Positions 1-6,371 of a stretch of DNA of 7,790 nucleotides are shown here, piece after piece. The stretch's first letter is position 1. Every line of letters begins with the position of its first letter. Below the pieces are notes generated by a model. It had not been told where the DNA came from, ran no database searches, and saw only the letters and a list, made by a program, of their open reading frames with translations. The translations under genes were made by a program, and so were the position numbers. The stretch covers positions 1 through 7,790 of the forward strand of contig WFQA01000323.1 of the NCBI GenBank assembly GCA_015487255.1, given 5' to 3'. This DNA is from Paracoccaceae bacterium. Its GTDB lineage: Bacteria > Pseudomonadota > Alphaproteobacteria > Rhodobacterales > Rhodobacteraceae.

Positions 1-127
1 CGGGGCCAAATATGCGCTGTCACTTCTGGGCAAATGCACTGAAGATGTGCGCCGCCCGCTGACCACGCTGCTGGATGAAACCAGGGCGCAGATCAGGGCC
101 GCGATGGAATTCGCTGGCATTCTCTGA
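1..127 (+). CDS. dapA: 4-hydroxy-tetrahydrodipicolinate synthase, C-terminal end (partial)
   Basis: Only the last 41 codons are present, read from base 2 to the TGA at 125-127; the gene starts left of the window. DapA condenses pyruvate with aspartate semialdehyde in the diaminopimelate/lysine pathway in the cytoplasm. The visible tail reads KYALSLLGKC, then VRRPL, then an amphipathic helix ending in AGIL. This is the usual end of the family (KYAL..LG....R.PL......A....L..AG.L) and the LGKC form is what I know from Rhodobacterales DapA. The catalytic Lys and Tyr lie outside the window. Other members of the DapA/NanA aldolase family share the fold, but this tail favours DapA. It converges on the minus-strand EEP gene, 18 bases away, across a stem-loop. 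Confidence 0.82.
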   Translation, partial: GAKYALSLLGKCTEDVRRPLTTLLDETRAQIRAAMEFAGIL

Positions 128-132
128 AACAT

Positions 133-159
133 TTGCCTTTGGGGGCTACCGCAAAGGCA
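133..159. terminator. Stem-loop between convergent dapA and EEP genes
   Basis: TGCCTTTG (134-141) and CAAAGGCA (152-159) form a perfect 8-bp stem with a 10-base loop. It begins six bases after the dapA stop and includes the last codons and stop of the EEP gene. Position and symmetry suit a bidirectional terminator. There is no clear U-run on the dapA side, and only a mixed A/T stretch on the other side, so termination is inferred. The same arms recur at 4593-4635. Confidence 0.4.
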
Positions 160-1183
160 GCATGATATCCACCCAGACCAGCCGGTGCGCGGTTTGCGCC
201 GCTTCGAGCAGCGCATTCTCGAGCGGCCAGAAAACCCCGGCATCAAGCACCAAAAGCCCCGCACCCGGCAGCACATAATCCACCCGCAATTCGCCGGCGC
301 TCTCCCAGGCCACGGTATCGGTAGAGCCGTTTTCACCGCGCGGCTCCGGGTCTTGCAGGCGCGGGTGGGCCAAGAGGGCGGAGAGCGCCTGTTTGCGGCT
401 TTCGCCATCAACCGGGTCAGCGTTGAGATCAGCCAGCAGCACCACCGGGCCATCGGGCAGCGGCGCGGTAATGCCGCTATCATCGGTGAAGGCTTCGCCA
501 TTCAGATAGCGGATCAGAAAGTTGATCTCGGCCTCGTTGCGCAAGCCGTTAGCATCTTCATCCCCGTCAAAAACCGGCGGGGTCGGGTGGGCGGCAAGCA
601 GGCGCAGCGGGCCGCTTGGCAGGGTGATCTCGATATCCCACAGGCTATGGGCTGCCAGGCGGAGCTGTTGCCAGATGGTATCGGGGTAAAAGGCCGCGCC
701 ATCCGGGGCCAGCGGTGCGGGGCCGAAATCGCGCCATTTGAGCCGGTCGAACTGCCGCGCACCGGCAATCGGATAGCGCGAGAGCAGCACCATGCCCTCC
801 GCCCCTTCAAAACGCCCGAAACCCCAATTATCGTTCCAATCCCGCAGGCGGCCATTGCCGGTGATATCCAGCCCCGAATCCAGCCCGGCATTGCCCAAAG
901 GCGCATAGAAATAAGGGTATTCCAGCCCCGGCAAGGCGTTAAACGCGCTCAGGGCAAGGTTTTGGTAATCATTGTCAAACCCGGTGAGCAGCAGGATATC
1001 GGGGCCAAGGGTGGCGATGATTTCCGCCCGCGCCAGAATATCCTCATCCCGGTCGATTATATCCTTGAGCAGCAGCCCCGGCCCATCGCGGCCCAGCCCG
1101 ATATTATAGCTGGCTAGCCGCAGTTGCGCCTGGGCACTGATCGGCAATGCCCAAAGCAGCAAAAGCAGCCAGATGCGGCTCAT
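146..1183 (-). CDS. Secreted endonuclease/exonuclease/phosphatase (EEP) family protein
   Basis: A 345-residue protein of the EEP (DNase I/Mg-dependent phosphatase) fold. Residues 1-19 are a signal peptide: MSR, a Leu/Trp-rich core, then a signal-peptidase site after AQA, so it should act in the periplasm or outside. EEP landmarks in order: LASYNIG with Asn27; a DILLLTGFDND strand at 62-72; EGMVLLSRYPI near 129-139; AAHPTPPVFDG at 197-207 with His199; LLADLNADP at 249-257 with Asp252 and Asn254; RVDYVLPG; and HRLVWVD at 333-339. The metal-binding Glu normally found in the second motif is Gly68, and the Asp of the usual terminal Ser-Asp-His is Ala332. The substrate (nucleic acid, phospholipid or other phosphodiester) cannot be told. 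Its ATG overlaps the stop of the upstream membrane-protein gene (ATGA), so the two are translationally coupled. It is the last gene of the leuC-leuD run. Confidence 0.85.
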   Translation of the reverse strand: MSRIWLLLLLWALPISAQAQLRLASYNIGLGRDGPGLLLKDIIDRDEDILARAEIIATLGPDILLLTGFDNDYQNLALSAFNALPGLEYPYFYAPLGNAGLDSGLDITGNGRLRDWNDNWGFGRFEGAEGMVLLSRYPIAGARQFDRLKWRDFGPAPLAPDGAAFYPDTIWQQLRLAAHSLWDIEITLPSGPLRLLAAHPTPPVFDGDEDANGLRNEAEINFLIRYLNGEAFTDDSGITAPLPDGPVVLLADLNADPVDGESRKQALSALLAHPRLQDPEPRGENGSTDTVAWESAGELRVDYVLPGAGLLVLDAGVFWPLENALLEAAQTAHRLVWVDIMLPLR

Positions 1184-1971
1184 TTCGGGGTGATGGCCTT
1201 GCTGAGAATACGCGATATCTTGATCAGGCAGGTGCCGCGGATAAAGGCCAGCGCCGGTAAAAAAGCCCAGATCGTCGCCACCCAGATCAGCGAATGCGGG
1301 TTGCCAAACAGATCGGGGCCAAGCAGGGCCTGAACGATGGGAAAGGCAAAAGGCACCAGATAAAACAGCGCCCCCGCAAGCAGAATATTCAGCCAGCCAT
1401 CGCGGCGCAACCGGCGGCCGGTCAGGCCGATCTCGGCCGGGGTGAAGGTGGGCAGATTGACCCAGAGGTTAAATTCCGCCCGGCCAAAGGGCCATTTGAA
1501 CAGCCACAGCAGGCTGCTCATCAGCAAGGTCAGCATAACCCCGATGGCAAATGCCGAAGAGAATATCCGCGTCAGCAACTCGGGGCTGGAGGCGGTTTCA
1601 AAGCCGGCAATGGTGCGCAGGGCAAATTCAACCGGCGAATTGGGGCTGAGGGTAAAGGGGATGGTCCCATCCGCCAGCGCCAGGATTTCGGCATTGCCAC
1701 TGACCGAGGCGCGCACAACGAGGCTAAGCCCGATGGCCAGCGCCGCCAGAATGGCCACGCGAAAGCGATTATAGGGCGGGGCAAAGCGAAAATCGACAAA
1801 ACCCGGGTTTTTGGATGCATATTCAAACAGCGCAAAAGCGGCAATGATCGCCGCAATGATCAGGGACAGCTCGCGCGCCACATTGGGGATATCCGGCAGA
1901 ATAAAGGCCGGGGACACAATAACAATGCCCAGTATGAATGCCCGTATCAATGCCCCGGCGAATTGCGTCAA
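1180..1971 (-). CDS. Unrecognised inner-membrane protein, about six helices
   Basis: I do not recognise the family. Read from TTG at 1971 it has 263 residues with hydrophobic segments near 6-25, 35-53, 71-88, 138-158, 195-216 and 226-245, suggesting six membrane helices. A polar loop of about 50 residues lies between helices 3 and 4, and a soluble stretch (159-192, with RRLRR) between 4 and 5; the C-terminus is basic. There are no visible catalytic motifs. Start choice: the frame stays open to an ATG at 2064, but that start overlaps leuD by 53 bases and has no Shine-Dalgarno. The TTG at 1971 has AAGGGG upstream, clears leuD and puts the first helix at the N-terminus. The 3' end overlaps the EEP gene by 4 bases. 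Its place between leuD and a secreted EEP protein suggests a joint envelope role with the EEP protein, but that is inference. Confidence 0.75.
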   Translation of the reverse strand: MTQFAGALIRAFILGIVIVSPAFILPDIPNVARELSLIIAAIIAAFALFEYASKNPGFVDFRFAPPYNRFRVAILAALAIGLSLVVRASVSGNAEILALADGTIPFTLSPNSPVEFALRTIAGFETASSPELLTRIFSSAFAIGVMLTLLMSSLLWLFKWPFGRAEFNLWVNLPTFTPAEIGLTGRRLRRDGWLNILLAGALFYLVPFAFPIVQALLGPDLFGNPHSLIWVATIWAFLPALAFIRGTCLIKISRILSKAITPK

Positions 1972-2011
1972 CGCTGTCTGCCCCTTTGTTATTCCCGCCT
2001 TTTGGCGGCGT

Positions 2012-2617
2012 TTAAACCCATGGCATCGCCGCGGCGTTTCTGGCTTCAAAGGCAGCAATCGCATCGGATTTCTGCATTGTCAGCCCGATATCGTCCAGCC
2101 CATTGAGCAGGCAATGCTTTTTAAAAGCATCAACCTCAAAGCTGACCTCGCCGCCGTCGGGGCCTGTTATTTTCTGGTTTTCCAGATCCACACTCAATAT
2201 CGCATTCGCCCCGCGCCCGGCATCATCCATCAGTTTATCAACGTCTTCTTGCGCAAGTATGATGGGCAAAATACCGTTTTTGAAGCAATTACTATAAAAA
2301 ATATCCGCAAAACTTGTGGATATTACTACACGAATGCCAAAATCAAGCAAGGCCCAAGGTGCGTGTTCACGTGAAGAACCGCAGCCAAAGTTATCACCGG
2401 CAACGATAATCTCGGCATTACGATAGGCGGGTTTGTTCAAAACAAAGTCGGGAATTTCCTCGCCGGCGTCATCATAACGCATTTCGTCAAACAGGTTTTT
2501 GCCAAGGCCGGAGCGCTTGATGGTTTTCAAAAACAGTTTTGGAATGATCATATCGGTGTCGATATTGATCAGCGGCATCGGGGCGGCAACGCCGGTAACT
2601 TTAGTAAATTTTTCCAT
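2012..2617 (-). CDS. leuD: 3-isopropylmalate dehydratase small subunit
   Basis: LeuD (201 residues, the usual length) pairs with LeuC as isopropylmalate isomerase, converting 2-isopropylmalate to 3-isopropylmalate in leucine synthesis. Family marks: NIDTDMIIPK at 18-27, GDNFGCGSSREHAPWAL at 74-90 (the substrate-contacting swivel-domain loop), then FADIFYSNCFKNGILPI. The small subunit carries no Fe-S ligands, as expected. The start is fixed by AGGAG at 2626-2630, eight bases before the ATG and overlapping the leuC stop codon. The gap to leuC is only 12 bases, so the two subunits are almost certainly cotranscribed and coupled for 1:1 production. The gene is followed closely by the membrane-protein gene. 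Confidence 0.97.
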   Translation of the reverse strand: MEKFTKVTGVAAPMPLINIDTDMIIPKLFLKTIKRSGLGKNLFDEMRYDDAGEEIPDFVLNKPAYRNAEIIVAGDNFGCGSSREHAPWALLDFGIRVVISTSFADIFYSNCFKNGILPIILAQEDVDKLMDDAGRGANAILSVDLENQKITGPDGGEVSFEVDAFKKHCLLNGLDDIGLTMQKSDAIAAFEARNAAAMPWV

Positions 2618-2625
2618 TTTGTAAT

Positions 2626-2630
2626 CTCCT
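2626..2630 (-). promoter_or_regulatory. leuD ribosome binding site overlapping the leuC stop
   Basis: AGGAG on the minus strand lies 8 bases before the leuD ATG and shares a base with the leuC TAA. A ribosome finishing leuC would cover it, which suggests coupled translation of the two subunits. Confidence 0.75.
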
Positions 2631-4030
2631 TACAGATCACGAATATCGGTCAGATGCCCGGTCAGGGCAGCAGCGGCGGCCATGGCGGGGCTGACGAGGT
2701 GAGTGCGGCCTCCGCGCCCTTGCCGGCCTTCGAAATTGCGGTTTGAGGTCGCCGCACAGCGCTCGCCCGGCTGCAACTGGTCGGGGTTCATCGCCAGGCA
2801 CATCGAGCAGCCCGCGAGGCGCCATTCAAAACCAGCATCCTGCAAAATCCCGGCAATGCCCTCCTCCTCGGCCTGGGCGCGCACAAGGCCCGAGCCGGGC
2901 ACCACCATCGCCCGCATACCGTCTTTGATCTTTTTACCCTTCACCACCTCGGCCACGGCGCGCAGATCCTCGATGCGGCCATTGGTGCAGGAGCCGATGA
3001 ACACCGTATCGATCTTGATATCGGTGAGCTTCATGCCCGGTGTCAGCCCCATATAATCCAGCGCGCGCTGGGCGGCTTCCACCTTGCCGCCTTCGAAAGC
3101 AGATGCAAACGGCACGGTGGCCGAAATCGGCAGCACATCTTCGGGGCTGGTGCCCCAAGTGACCGATGGCTCGATATCTTCCGCTTTAATGGTCAGCACC
3201 TTGTCGAAAACCGCATCTTCGTCACTGAACAGGGTTTTCCAATAGCTCAGGGCTGCCTCCCAGGCCGCGCCCTTTGGCGCATGCGGGCGGCCCATCACAT
3301 AATCAAAGGTTTTTTGATCCGGCGCGATCAGCCCGGCACGCGCGCCGCCCTCGATCGCCATGTTGCACACGGTCATCCGGCCTTCCATGCTCAGCGCGCG
3401 AATCGCCTCGCCGCAATATTCAATCACATGGCCGGTGCCACCCGCCGTGCCGGTCTGCCCGATCACATGCATGGTGATATCCTTGGCGGTGACCCCCGGC
3501 TTCAGCTTGCCGGTAATCTCGACCTTCATGTTTTTCGATTTCGCCTGAATCAGGGTTTGGGTGGCCAGCACATGCTCAACCTCGGAAGTACCGATGCCAT
3601 GGGCCAGCGCGCCAAATGCGCCGTGGGTGGCGGTGTGGCTGTCGCCGCAAACCACGGTCATGCCCGGTAGCGTCCAACCCTGCTCGGGACCAACGATATG
3701 CACGATGCCCTGGCGGATATCATCCACCGGGTAATAATGCACGCCGAAATCAAGCGCGTTTTTCTCCAGCGCATCGAGCTGGATGCGGCTTTCTTCGTTT
3801 TCCACCCCTTTTAGGCGGTCAAGCGTGGTTGGCACGTTATGGTCTGGCACGGCGATGGTTTTTTCCGGCGCGCGCACCGCGCGGTTTGCATTGCGCAACC
3901 CCTCGAAGGCTTGCGGGCTGGTCACCTCATGCACGAGGTGGCGGTCGATATATAGCAGGCAGGTGCCGTCTTCATCGGTGGAAACCAGATGGGCATCCCA
4001 TATTTTGTCATAGAGGGTTTTGGCGGTCAT
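2630..4030 (-). CDS. leuC: 3-isopropylmalate dehydratase large subunit
   Basis: A complete LeuC of 466 residues, the usual length for the bacterial enzyme. It is the [4Fe-4S] catalytic subunit of isopropylmalate isomerase, of the aconitase superfamily, acting in the cytoplasm. The three cluster-ligating cysteines are present: Cys348 in GSCTNGR, and Cys408 and Cys411 in GCSMC. Other marks are YIDRHLVHEVTSPQAFEGLR at 27-46, GDSHTATHGAFG at 129-140, and the substrate-binding RNFEGRQGRGGRTHLVSP near the C-terminus. Nothing is missing or frameshifted. It is the first gene of the minus-strand leuC-leuD-membrane-EEP run. A GAG-containing weak ribosome site lies just before the ATG. The long leader upstream holds an attenuator-like structure. 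leuA and leuB are not in this window. Confidence 0.98.
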   Translation of the reverse strand: MTAKTLYDKIWDAHLVSTDEDGTCLLYIDRHLVHEVTSPQAFEGLRNANRAVRAPEKTIAVPDHNVPTTLDRLKGVENEESRIQLDALEKNALDFGVHYYPVDDIRQGIVHIVGPEQGWTLPGMTVVCGDSHTATHGAFGALAHGIGTSEVEHVLATQTLIQAKSKNMKVEITGKLKPGVTAKDITMHVIGQTGTAGGTGHVIEYCGEAIRALSMEGRMTVCNMAIEGGARAGLIAPDQKTFDYVMGRPHAPKGAAWEAALSYWKTLFSDEDAVFDKVLTIKAEDIEPSVTWGTSPEDVLPISATVPFASAFEGGKVEAAQRALDYMGLTPGMKLTDIKIDTVFIGSCTNGRIEDLRAVAEVVKGKKIKDGMRAMVVPGSGLVRAQAEEEGIAGILQDAGFEWRLAGCSMCLAMNPDQLQPGERCAATSNRNFEGRQGRGGRTHLVSPAMAAAAALTGHLTDIRDL

Positions 4031-4050
4031 GATATTCTCGCATATTAGGG

Positions 4051-4113
4051 GAAAAAGGATGGTGAAAGACGGCGCTCTTCAGCGGCCAGACTGCTGCATC
4101 AGGCTTTCACCAT
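4051..4113 (-). promoter_or_regulatory. Attenuator-like stem-loop in the leuC leader
   Basis: On the leuC-sense strand ATGGTGAAAG (4113-4104) pairs perfectly with CTTTCACCAT (4068-4059). The loop holds a nested hairpin (4087-4081 with 4076-4071, loop GAAG, one bulged base). Two bases after the outer stem come five T (4056-4052). The unit ends about 20 bases before the leuC ATG. A stem followed by a U-run in the leader of an amino-acid operon looks like a transcription attenuator, but the outer stem is not GC-rich. I could not find a leucine-rich leader peptide. Confidence 0.4.
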
Positions 4114-4322
4114 GAAATCTCCATGGCAGACGGGTGTGGTCATCAAGATCAAAAATCCGTTTCATGCCTCTGTTTACGCCGGTTTTGGCAACAGGGCAAG
4201 CGGGGCAATTACATATAGATTTGTGTGAATGTCGCCTATGAGACAGGCAATGGTTGAGAAATTTGCTACGAAGTAACGACCGCATGTATTGTGGTGTGTA
4301 AAGATGATGATCGTAATTGGTT

Positions 4323-4399
4323 TCAAAGTGAAAACAGACCAAAGCCCGGCCGCGCATCTTTTGGATGCTGCCGATAATAAAAGACAAAATTCACTTTGA
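4323..4399. repeat. Spaced 10-bp inverted repeat upstream of leuC
   Basis: TCAAAGTGAA (4323-4332) and TTCACTTTGA (4390-4399) are perfect inverted copies 57 bases apart. The first also sits in a local near-palindrome, TTTCA-AAG-TGAAA (4321-4333). These could be paired operator half-sites or the ends of a stem-loop in the leader. No regulator is identified. Confidence 0.35.
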
Positions 4400-4411
4400 C
4401 TAACGGCAGGG

Positions 4412-4433
4412 CCTGCGTGCATTCGCACACAGG
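4412..4433. repeat. Short imperfect hairpin in the leuC-trmD gap
   Basis: CCTG-C-GTGC, loop ATTC, GCAC-A-CAGG: a nine-position stem with one central mismatch. On the + strand it is followed by TTTCCCT. It may be a weak terminator or part of a structured leader; its role is unknown. Confidence 0.3.
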
Positions 4434-4454
4434 TTTCCCTCTTGGCGGCGGGGA

Positions 4455-4479
4455 GTGGTTTCGTGGCGGTCGAAACCAC
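4455..4479. repeat. Perfect 9-bp stem-loop in the leuC-trmD gap
   Basis: GTGGTTTCG (4455-4463) and CGAAACCAC (4471-4479) form a perfect stem with a 7-base loop, TGGCGGT. No U-run follows on either strand. A protein-binding palindrome or an RNA hairpin are both possible. Confidence 0.4.
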
Positions 4480-4592
4480 CTTGCCAAATGATCATCGCTC
4501 TCCCGGGCTTATATCCTTCTGCCCCGGATATTTCACAACCGCATTTCCATCTATATTCTCTAAAGCCAAAAGGGGAGCCGCCCGGGCCAGCT

Positions 4593-4635
4593 TGCCTTTG
4601 CCTCTGCGGGGGCAAGCCCCCACTCGGCAAAGGCA
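4593..4635. repeat. Nested double palindrome downstream of trmD
   Basis: Outer arms TGCCTTTGCC (4593-4602) and GGCAAAGGCA (4626-4635) are a perfect 10-bp inverted repeat. Inside is a second stem, GGGGG (4608-4612) with CCCCC (4617-4621) and loop CAAG. The unit is strong in either strand and lies about 60 bases past the trmD stop, so it could end or stabilise the trmD transcript; there is no U-run directly after it. Nine-base arms TTGCCTTTG and GCAAAGGCA are shared with the stem-loop after dapA. Confidence 0.5.
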
Positions 4636-4696
4636 CCTTATCAGCAAAGCTGAACGGTGTCTGGCGACGCCGGTGGCCTCGCTTGCGCTCGGCGGG

Positions 4697-5506
4697 CTAT
4701 TTCTTGGGCTTGATGCGCTGCTGATACGCCGCCCACAGATCCGGGCGGCGGGATTTGGTCAGCGCCTCGCCCTGCTCTTGCCGCCATGCCGCCACCTTGG
4801 CGTGGTGGCCCGAGGTCAGCACTTCGGGGATGCCGCGCCCTTCCCACTCTGCCGGGCGGGTGTAGTGCGGGTGCTCCAGCAAGCCGCTGGAAAAGCTCTC
4901 AGCCTCAATGCTTTCGGCATTGCCCAGCACATCGGGCAGCAGGCGCACGGCGGCGTCTATCAGCGCCTGCGCGGCGATCTCGCCACCGGTCAGCACAAAA
5001 TCCCCCAGCGAGACCTCCTCGATCTGCCGCGCCTCCAGCACCCGCTCGTCCACCCCCTCAAAGCGCCCGCAAAGCAGGGTGATGCCGCGCGCCTTGCTGA
5101 AACGCTGCGCCATCTGCTGCGTAAAAGGCTTGCCTCGCGGCGAGAGGTAAACCAGCGGCCAGTCAGCCCGGCGCTGACCATTATCAGCAAAATCAATCGC
5201 CCGCCCAAGCACATCGGCGCGCAGTACCATGCCCGCCCCGCCCCCTGCCGGGGTGTCGTCCACATTGCGGTGCTTGCCACGGGCAAACAGGCGGATGTCG
5301 ATCGGCTCCAGCCCCCAGCGTCCCTCTTGCAGCGCCCGCCCGGTCAGCGAATGGCCAAGCACGCCGGGGAACATCTCGGGGTAAAGCGTCAGCACCTTGG
5401 CTTTCCATGCGCCGGCAATATCGGGGGTGTCTTGCAGCAATTCGCGCGGTTTTTGTGCGGCTTTGATCGATAATCGACCGTGGGATTTGGCGGGAGGGGT
5501 TGGCAT
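4697..5506 (-). CDS. trmD: tRNA (guanine-N1)-methyltransferase TrmD
   Basis: TrmD methylates G37 of tRNAs next to the anticodon, using S-adenosylmethionine, and so prevents +1 frameshifting. The SPOUT trefoil-knot marks are clear (numbered from the ATG at 5506): LTLYPEMF at 39-46, DDTPAGGGAGM at 83-93, LSPRGKPF at 121-128, CGRFEGVDERV at 146-156, EEVSLGDFVLTGGE at 163-176 (Asp169 the likely catalytic base) and LEHPHYTRP. The protein has 269 residues, with about 33 residues ahead of the usual start. This extension (SHGRLSI..., KPREL...) I associate with Rhodobacterales. ATG 5506 is chosen because AAGAG lies 8 bases upstream; the in-frame TTG at 5524 is an alternative. It is divergent from the HAD gene and separated from rimM by it, unlike the common rimM-trmD operon. 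Confidence 0.95.
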   Translation of the reverse strand: MPTPPAKSHGRLSIKAAQKPRELLQDTPDIAGAWKAKVLTLYPEMFPGVLGHSLTGRALQEGRWGLEPIDIRLFARGKHRNVDDTPAGGGAGMVLRADVLGRAIDFADNGQRRADWPLVYLSPRGKPFTQQMAQRFSKARGITLLCGRFEGVDERVLEARQIEEVSLGDFVLTGGEIAAQALIDAAVRLLPDVLGNAESIEAESFSSGLLEHPHYTRPAEWEGRGIPEVLTSGHHAKVAAWRQEQGEALTKSRRPDLWAAYQQRIKPKK

Positions 5507-5518
5507 GGCGGGCGCTCT

Positions 5519-5568
5519 TTGCAATGGTGGTTGCCCTGTCTATAGCCAATAAACGGAGATCATTCCAA
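5519..5568. promoter_or_regulatory. Possible overlapping divergent promoters, trmD and HAD gene
   Basis: Only 61 bases separate the two divergent starts. For the + strand, TTGCAA (5519-5524), 16 bases, TATAGC (5541-5546). For the minus strand, TTGGAA (5568-5563), 18 bases, TATAGA (5544-5539). Each box matches consensus at about 4 of 6 positions and the -10 boxes overlap, so the promoters would compete. This is a reading by eye only. Confidence 0.3.
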
Positions 5569-6368
5569 TGCAAAACCTTACCGGCCTGTCCGGGGTCGCC
5601 CGGCACTATGACGGTGTCCTGTTTGATATCTACGGGGTTATCCACAGCGGCGAGGCCTGCTTTGAGCCAGCGCTGCACTGCCTTGCCAGTTTGCAGGCGG
5701 CCGGGGTGCCTTACGGGTTTCTCTCCAACATGCCGTTGCGGGCAGCCAAGGTGCCCGCCGCATTGATAAAGCGCGGCATGCCAGAGGCTTTGGCCGTTGA
5801 GGCGCTAACCTCGGGCGAAATGGTATTTCGGGCGCTGAGCGGGGCGGGCTATGGCAAACGGTATTATTTTCAGGGGCCGGAGCGCACCCGCGAGATCGTG
5901 CCCGAAGGCTATGAAGGCACATCACTGGCAGAGGCGGATTTTGTGCTGGCCAGCGGCATCGGAGACAGCGAGGGGCCAAAAAATTATACCGCGTTGCTCG
6001 AGGGCGCGCTGGCGCGGGGCCTGCCGATGCTCTGCGCCAACCCCGACCTGAAGGTCGGGCGCGGCGACAGGCTGGTTTCCTGCGCCGGGCTTTTGGTGGA
6101 TGCCTATGAGCGCATGGGAGGGGACGCCCGCTGGATGGGCAAGCCCCATGGCTCGGTATTTGCGATGGCAGGCGAAATGCTGGGCGGCAAGCTGTTGATG
6201 GTGGGGGATTCACTGCGCACAGATATTGCCGGGGCACAGGCGGCAGGGCTGGATACGGCTTTTATCACCAGCGGCATTCACAAGCAGGATTATGCGGACC
6301 AGGGCGCGGCACTGTTTGCACAATATGGCATTACGCCAAGCTACACCCTGCCACGGCTGGCCTGGTGA
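5568..6368 (+). CDS. HAD-superfamily class IIA hydrolase
   Basis: A 266-residue cytoplasmic HAD protein of the NagD-like class IIA, closest to the proteobacterial group annotated as TIGR01459. Motif I is FDIYGVIHSG with nucleophile Asp20; the second Asp of the usual DxD is Tyr22, and this group commonly has Trp or Tyr there. Motif II is LSN with Ser53, motif III is Lys192 in MGKPHGSVF, and motif IV is VGDSLRTD with Asp214 and Asp219. The C2A cap shows the ANPD loop at 157-160. The substrate is unknown; sugar or nucleotide phosphates are the usual guesses for the class. CGGAGA (5554-5559) eight bases before the ATG supports the start. It sits on the opposite strand between trmD and rimM, and its TGA abuts the rimM stop. 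Confidence 0.9.
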   Translation: MQNLTGLSGVARHYDGVLFDIYGVIHSGEACFEPALHCLASLQAAGVPYGFLSNMPLRAAKVPAALIKRGMPEALAVEALTSGEMVFRALSGAGYGKRYYFQGPERTREIVPEGYEGTSLAEADFVLASGIGDSEGPKNYTALLEGALARGLPMLCANPDLKVGRGDRLVSCAGLLVDAYERMGGDARWMGKPHGSVFAMAGEMLGGKLLMVGDSLRTDIAGAQAAGLDTAFITSGIHKQDYADQGAALFAQYGITPSYTLPRLAW

Positions 6369-6371
6369 TCA
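6366..6371. other. Abutting convergent stop codons
   Basis: TGATCA holds the TGA of the + strand HAD gene and, reversed, the TGA of rimM, with no base between. No room exists for an intergenic terminator, so each transcript must run into the other gene. Confidence 0.95.

Larger units (their letters stand above)
4031..4696. other. Gene-free stretch between leuC and trmD
   Basis: About 670 bases with no credible gene. Open frames here are short, lack good ribosome sites and match nothing I know. It must hold the leuC promoter and leader (minus strand) and the trmD 3' end region. It is rich in inverted repeats: 4059-4113, 4323-4399, 4412-4433, 4455-4479 and 4593-4635. I see no tRNA and no known riboswitch consensus. 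rplS, the usual gene after trmD, is not encoded here on either strand. Confidence 0.6.

Noticed and set aside
185..1117. Long + strand open frame of 310 codons
   Set aside because: Antisense to the EEP gene; its composition (rich in Arg, Gln, Gly) is typical of a GC-rich shadow frame and no motif is seen.
1294..2374. + strand open frames of 270 and 187 codons
   Set aside because: Antisense to the membrane-protein gene and leuD, which show membrane helices and LeuD motifs respectively.
4304..4399. + strand 31-codon frame beginning MMIVIGFKVK
   Set aside because: No convincing ribosome site and no known match; its end overlaps an inverted repeat. Could be real, but unsupported.
4079..4479. 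Minus-strand frames of about 100 codons upstream of leuC
   Set aside because: The frame ending at 4079 begins with TTG and neither frame resembles a known family. A leader peptide in the last 28 codons is kept only as a possibility.
4031..4696. rplS or rpmE after trmD
   Set aside because: Looked for on both strands because of the usual gene order; no L19-like or L31-like sequence is present.
4442..5473. + strand open frame of 343 codons
   Set aside because: Mostly antisense to trmD, whose SPOUT motifs are unmistakable; no family features in the + frame.
5507..5524. TTG at 5524 as the trmD start
   Set aside because: It adds six residues (MQRAPA) with only a weak upstream purine run; the ATG at 5506 has AAGAG at good spacing. 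Not fully excluded.
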